From the NCBI GenBank assembly GCA_037102815.1, contig BTPP01000003.1, forward strand, positions 4,588,001 through 4,652,000: DNA of 64,000 bases, given 5' to 3'. The stretch comes from Neurospora intermedia (taxonomy: Eukaryota > Ascomycota > Sordariomycetes > Sordariales > Sordariaceae). Each line of letters begins with the position of its first letter. The stretch's first letter is position 1. A program made the position numbers and the translations under genes. Below, in pieces: positions 61,701-64,000 of the stretch. The notes under the pieces were generated by a model. It worked only from the letters and a program-made list of their open reading frames with translations. It did no database searches and was not told the DNA's origin.

Positions 61701-64000
61701 GGTTTGTTTGATGTTTTCTTTGTTATTCCTTCTAACGCCTCTCACCTAGCTTGACGCCTCAGAGACTAGGTGCAAGCCACATGGAACAAAGAGAAGTTCG
61801 GTATGAGCGAGCGGGTAAGCCACCTGAACGGCACCAGATTCTCCCGGCCGGCAAAAACAAATCGATAAGAAAACCCCAAATCACTCTTCACCTTGAGGTT
61901 TCTTTCAATGACACGACCGGTAGCCGGTATGTCCCGCCCGGAAGGACCAGCGTAGCATTCCAGTACCCAGCGCTCACAAAACAAGTAGTACGCAAGACAT
62001 TTGGGATTATGGTTAAGTTCCCCGGGACATGGGTGCTGAACAACAGTTAACAACGGTTGCATGTCAAGACCAGGATAAGAGCCGCCAAGACGAGCTGCCT
62101 AGCAACGGGTGTGTCTCAGAGGGGTGAACGCTGGGGTGGGGGGGGGAGGGTAGGCCTATGGGATACAGTGCAATCTTGTGATTGGATTGTTCTTCATTTT
62201 GGAACATTTCCCTTGGCAACGAAAAGACATTGCGCTCGGCCCACATAGGTACCCAAGCCACAGAGCCAAACTGTCGGTACTTTATTGAGTCACGTGAGTG
62301 AGCTCGCGTCAATGAAAGCTTCTTCCGCGAACACTTTTCCACCCTTGTTTGCCTCCCAACCCATGGACTGTTGCTACCTCACCGTGGACGGGGAAACGGG
62401 TGAGCGGGTGCCGAGTTGCAACAATACTACGGTAGATTTTGAACTGACGGCTTCATTTCCGAGGAGTACAAATATTTTGAAATTGCGCACAGGCCTGTGT
62501 TTGTTTCTAGGTAGTGTAGTCAGGGTCGTCGCTGACGGAAAATGCAAAGAACAAAGAAAAAAAAAAATTGAAAAAGGAAAAAAAGAGATAGAAAACACAA
62601 AGAAAGGAAAAAGAGGGAGCACGCACAGACAGGGGTGCAACAGTCTGCGCCGCAGCCGAATGCAATGCCGGTCGCCGGGGCGATGCGATGCGGCCCATTC
62701 CACCGACCCGGTCGGCCTCACGGTCTCCGCAGTCCGGCCGCATGCTGCATGACCCGACCACGGTCCACGGTAGGACCCCGGTCACACCGACGGACTGCCT
62801 CCGAATTTACACTACGACAACCACACACATTACCACACTCATAATCACAACCACAACGATGATCTACAATCAATGACAACAATGCCGCACCGAGTGGTCG
62901 ACCTCGATGCGACCACCGTGACAACGCGCAACGAGTTTTGATATTGCCGTGAACATTTCTGATGTCAATGAGTTGGTTGCTAAGCCACCTTTGAATATGT
63001 GAGGTACAGTTTCGGGTACAGTGCTATCCCTCACTGTTGATGTTTACTGAGTGCATACGCACGGCATCATCATCAAAGTCAACAAAACCACCACCACCCA
63101 TATTTGATTATTACCGTCACGTTCTGAGGGAGTGTCCAATGAGGCAAACCACTAACTGCTGGCCAGAGGTGGATGAATGAACTGCAAACTGCATGATGGA
63201 AATCACATCACCTTTAGTCTTGCTCCCTCACTTATTCGCTTCCACACACTCGACACTCCCTCACTTCGCTCGACCCATCACTCCATTTAGGGGCACACTG
63301 CCGTCACTCAACTCAGGGCAGGAGGTGCTTCGGGCTGTGCGTGACAGGCTCGTTCATGGTCATCATCATCATCATCATCATCAGGTACCAACAGATTGGA
63401 ACTTGGAATTGCAGCACTACCGTGCCGTTGACGGAACCGGAGGGGAGGGGGTAAATCAACCTTCCCCCTGTCCTTGAGTGAAGACTAGACAGGACCAGAC
63501 TGATTCCGGTAGATGTATTCACATTGGTCACTTCGCGAAGTGACTGTGGTGAACAGTTAGTTCGGACTGTGACATGGTGACATGTATGAGAAAAAGCATT
63601 CACTCCCTCATGCGTGATCTATCATGCATCGTTCGAGTTTCATCGTCTTCTCCCTCCCCCTCCCTTCCCTTTCTCTCTCTTCCCCTTGGTAGGTCTACTC
63701 CCAAATGGACCCATAATGTCCGTAATGCCTCGTACCTGCATCTAGATACAGTAGGAGGAGTCCCCTACAAGGGAGATAACTAGGTCGTTTCATGTCAGAG
63801 TGGTAGTAGATGAAATGCAGTTGTAGTTACATCACTTGCCTGCTACTTAATAGGTAGGTACTCAGCACAGGGCAGTCACTCATCAATTGCAGTCACCAAG
63901 GCAAGAATGTTTTCGCGTTTGTGGGAAAGGATTAAGCGGGAAGAGGTCAGAATGAAAACGAATTGCGAATTTAAACCAATAATGCTTGAGTTTCTAGATC
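55780..64000. other. 8-kb gene-poor region to the window end
   Basis: After the 3' UTR of the 52-aa gene I see no recognisable gene. The longest frame (60023-60673, minus, 216 codons) lacks an early ATG and has no domain. The stretch holds A-runs (61488-61516, A12-G-A16), an A/G-rich tract (about 62550-62625), a (CAT)n run (63361-63383) and a CCTGGCC/GGCCAGG palindrome near 56740-56766. Composition is near normal, so this is not a RIP desert. Confidence 0.4.

Noticed and set aside
40882-64000. Possible dispersed 5S rRNA genes, which this genus scatters through the genome
   Set aside because: I looked for the conserved internal 5S segments from memory and saw none on either strand.

Overview
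The window is nuclear DNA of a filamentous ascomycete, most likely Neurospora or a close Sordariales relative. The evidence is short spliceosomal introns (about 50-150 nt, GTATGT/GTAAGT-type donors, CTAAC-type branch sites), unmistakable fungal proteins, and a 4 kb AT-rich island almost lacking CpA/TpG, which is the mark of repeat-induced point mutation (RIP). No bacterial, phage or CRISPR features were seen.

The left 41 kb is gene-dense and ordinary. In order it holds: the 3' end of a low-complexity Ser/Thr-rich gene (+); KAP120/importin-11 (-); a fused 3-hydroxyacyl-CoA dehydrogenase/YWTD beta-propeller protein (-); the peroxisomal RING ligase PEX2 (+); a Pal1-type morphology protein (-); the RIP-mutated island (14.46-18.83 kb); the U6 snRNA exonuclease USB1 (+); the ER thiol oxidase ERO1 (-); the ribosome-associated Hsp70 SSB (-); the cap-binding factor eIF4E (+); an unrecognised about 1010-aa membrane protein (-); the tandem-bromodomain RSC subunit RSC4 (-); and the CDK subunit CKS1 (+). 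I rebuilt exon structures by eye and every multi-exon model closes in frame. Most genes are housekeeping: nuclear transport, peroxisome import, RNA processing, ER folding, translation, chromatin and cell cycle. There is no operon-like logic, but SSB/eIF4E and RSC4/CKS1 are divergent pairs sharing promoter regions.

The RIP island is bounded by a perfect 54-bp inverted repeat, 4.37 kb end to end. Inside are a Tc1/mariner-type transposase relic (+), a 9-bp tandem array, and a second degraded long frame (-) of unknown identity with a Lys/Ala-rich stretch. It may be one large two-ORF DNA transposon or a nested set.

The right 23 kb (41-64 kb) is gene-poor at normal base composition. I support two small genes there (86 aa at 47.1 kb; a 52-aa Cys-containing protein at 55.5 kb with a TATA box and an apparent 3'-UTR intron) and one doubtful spliced gene (about 48 kb). 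The rest holds simple repeats, a copy of a short dispersed repeat and scattered chance ORFs.
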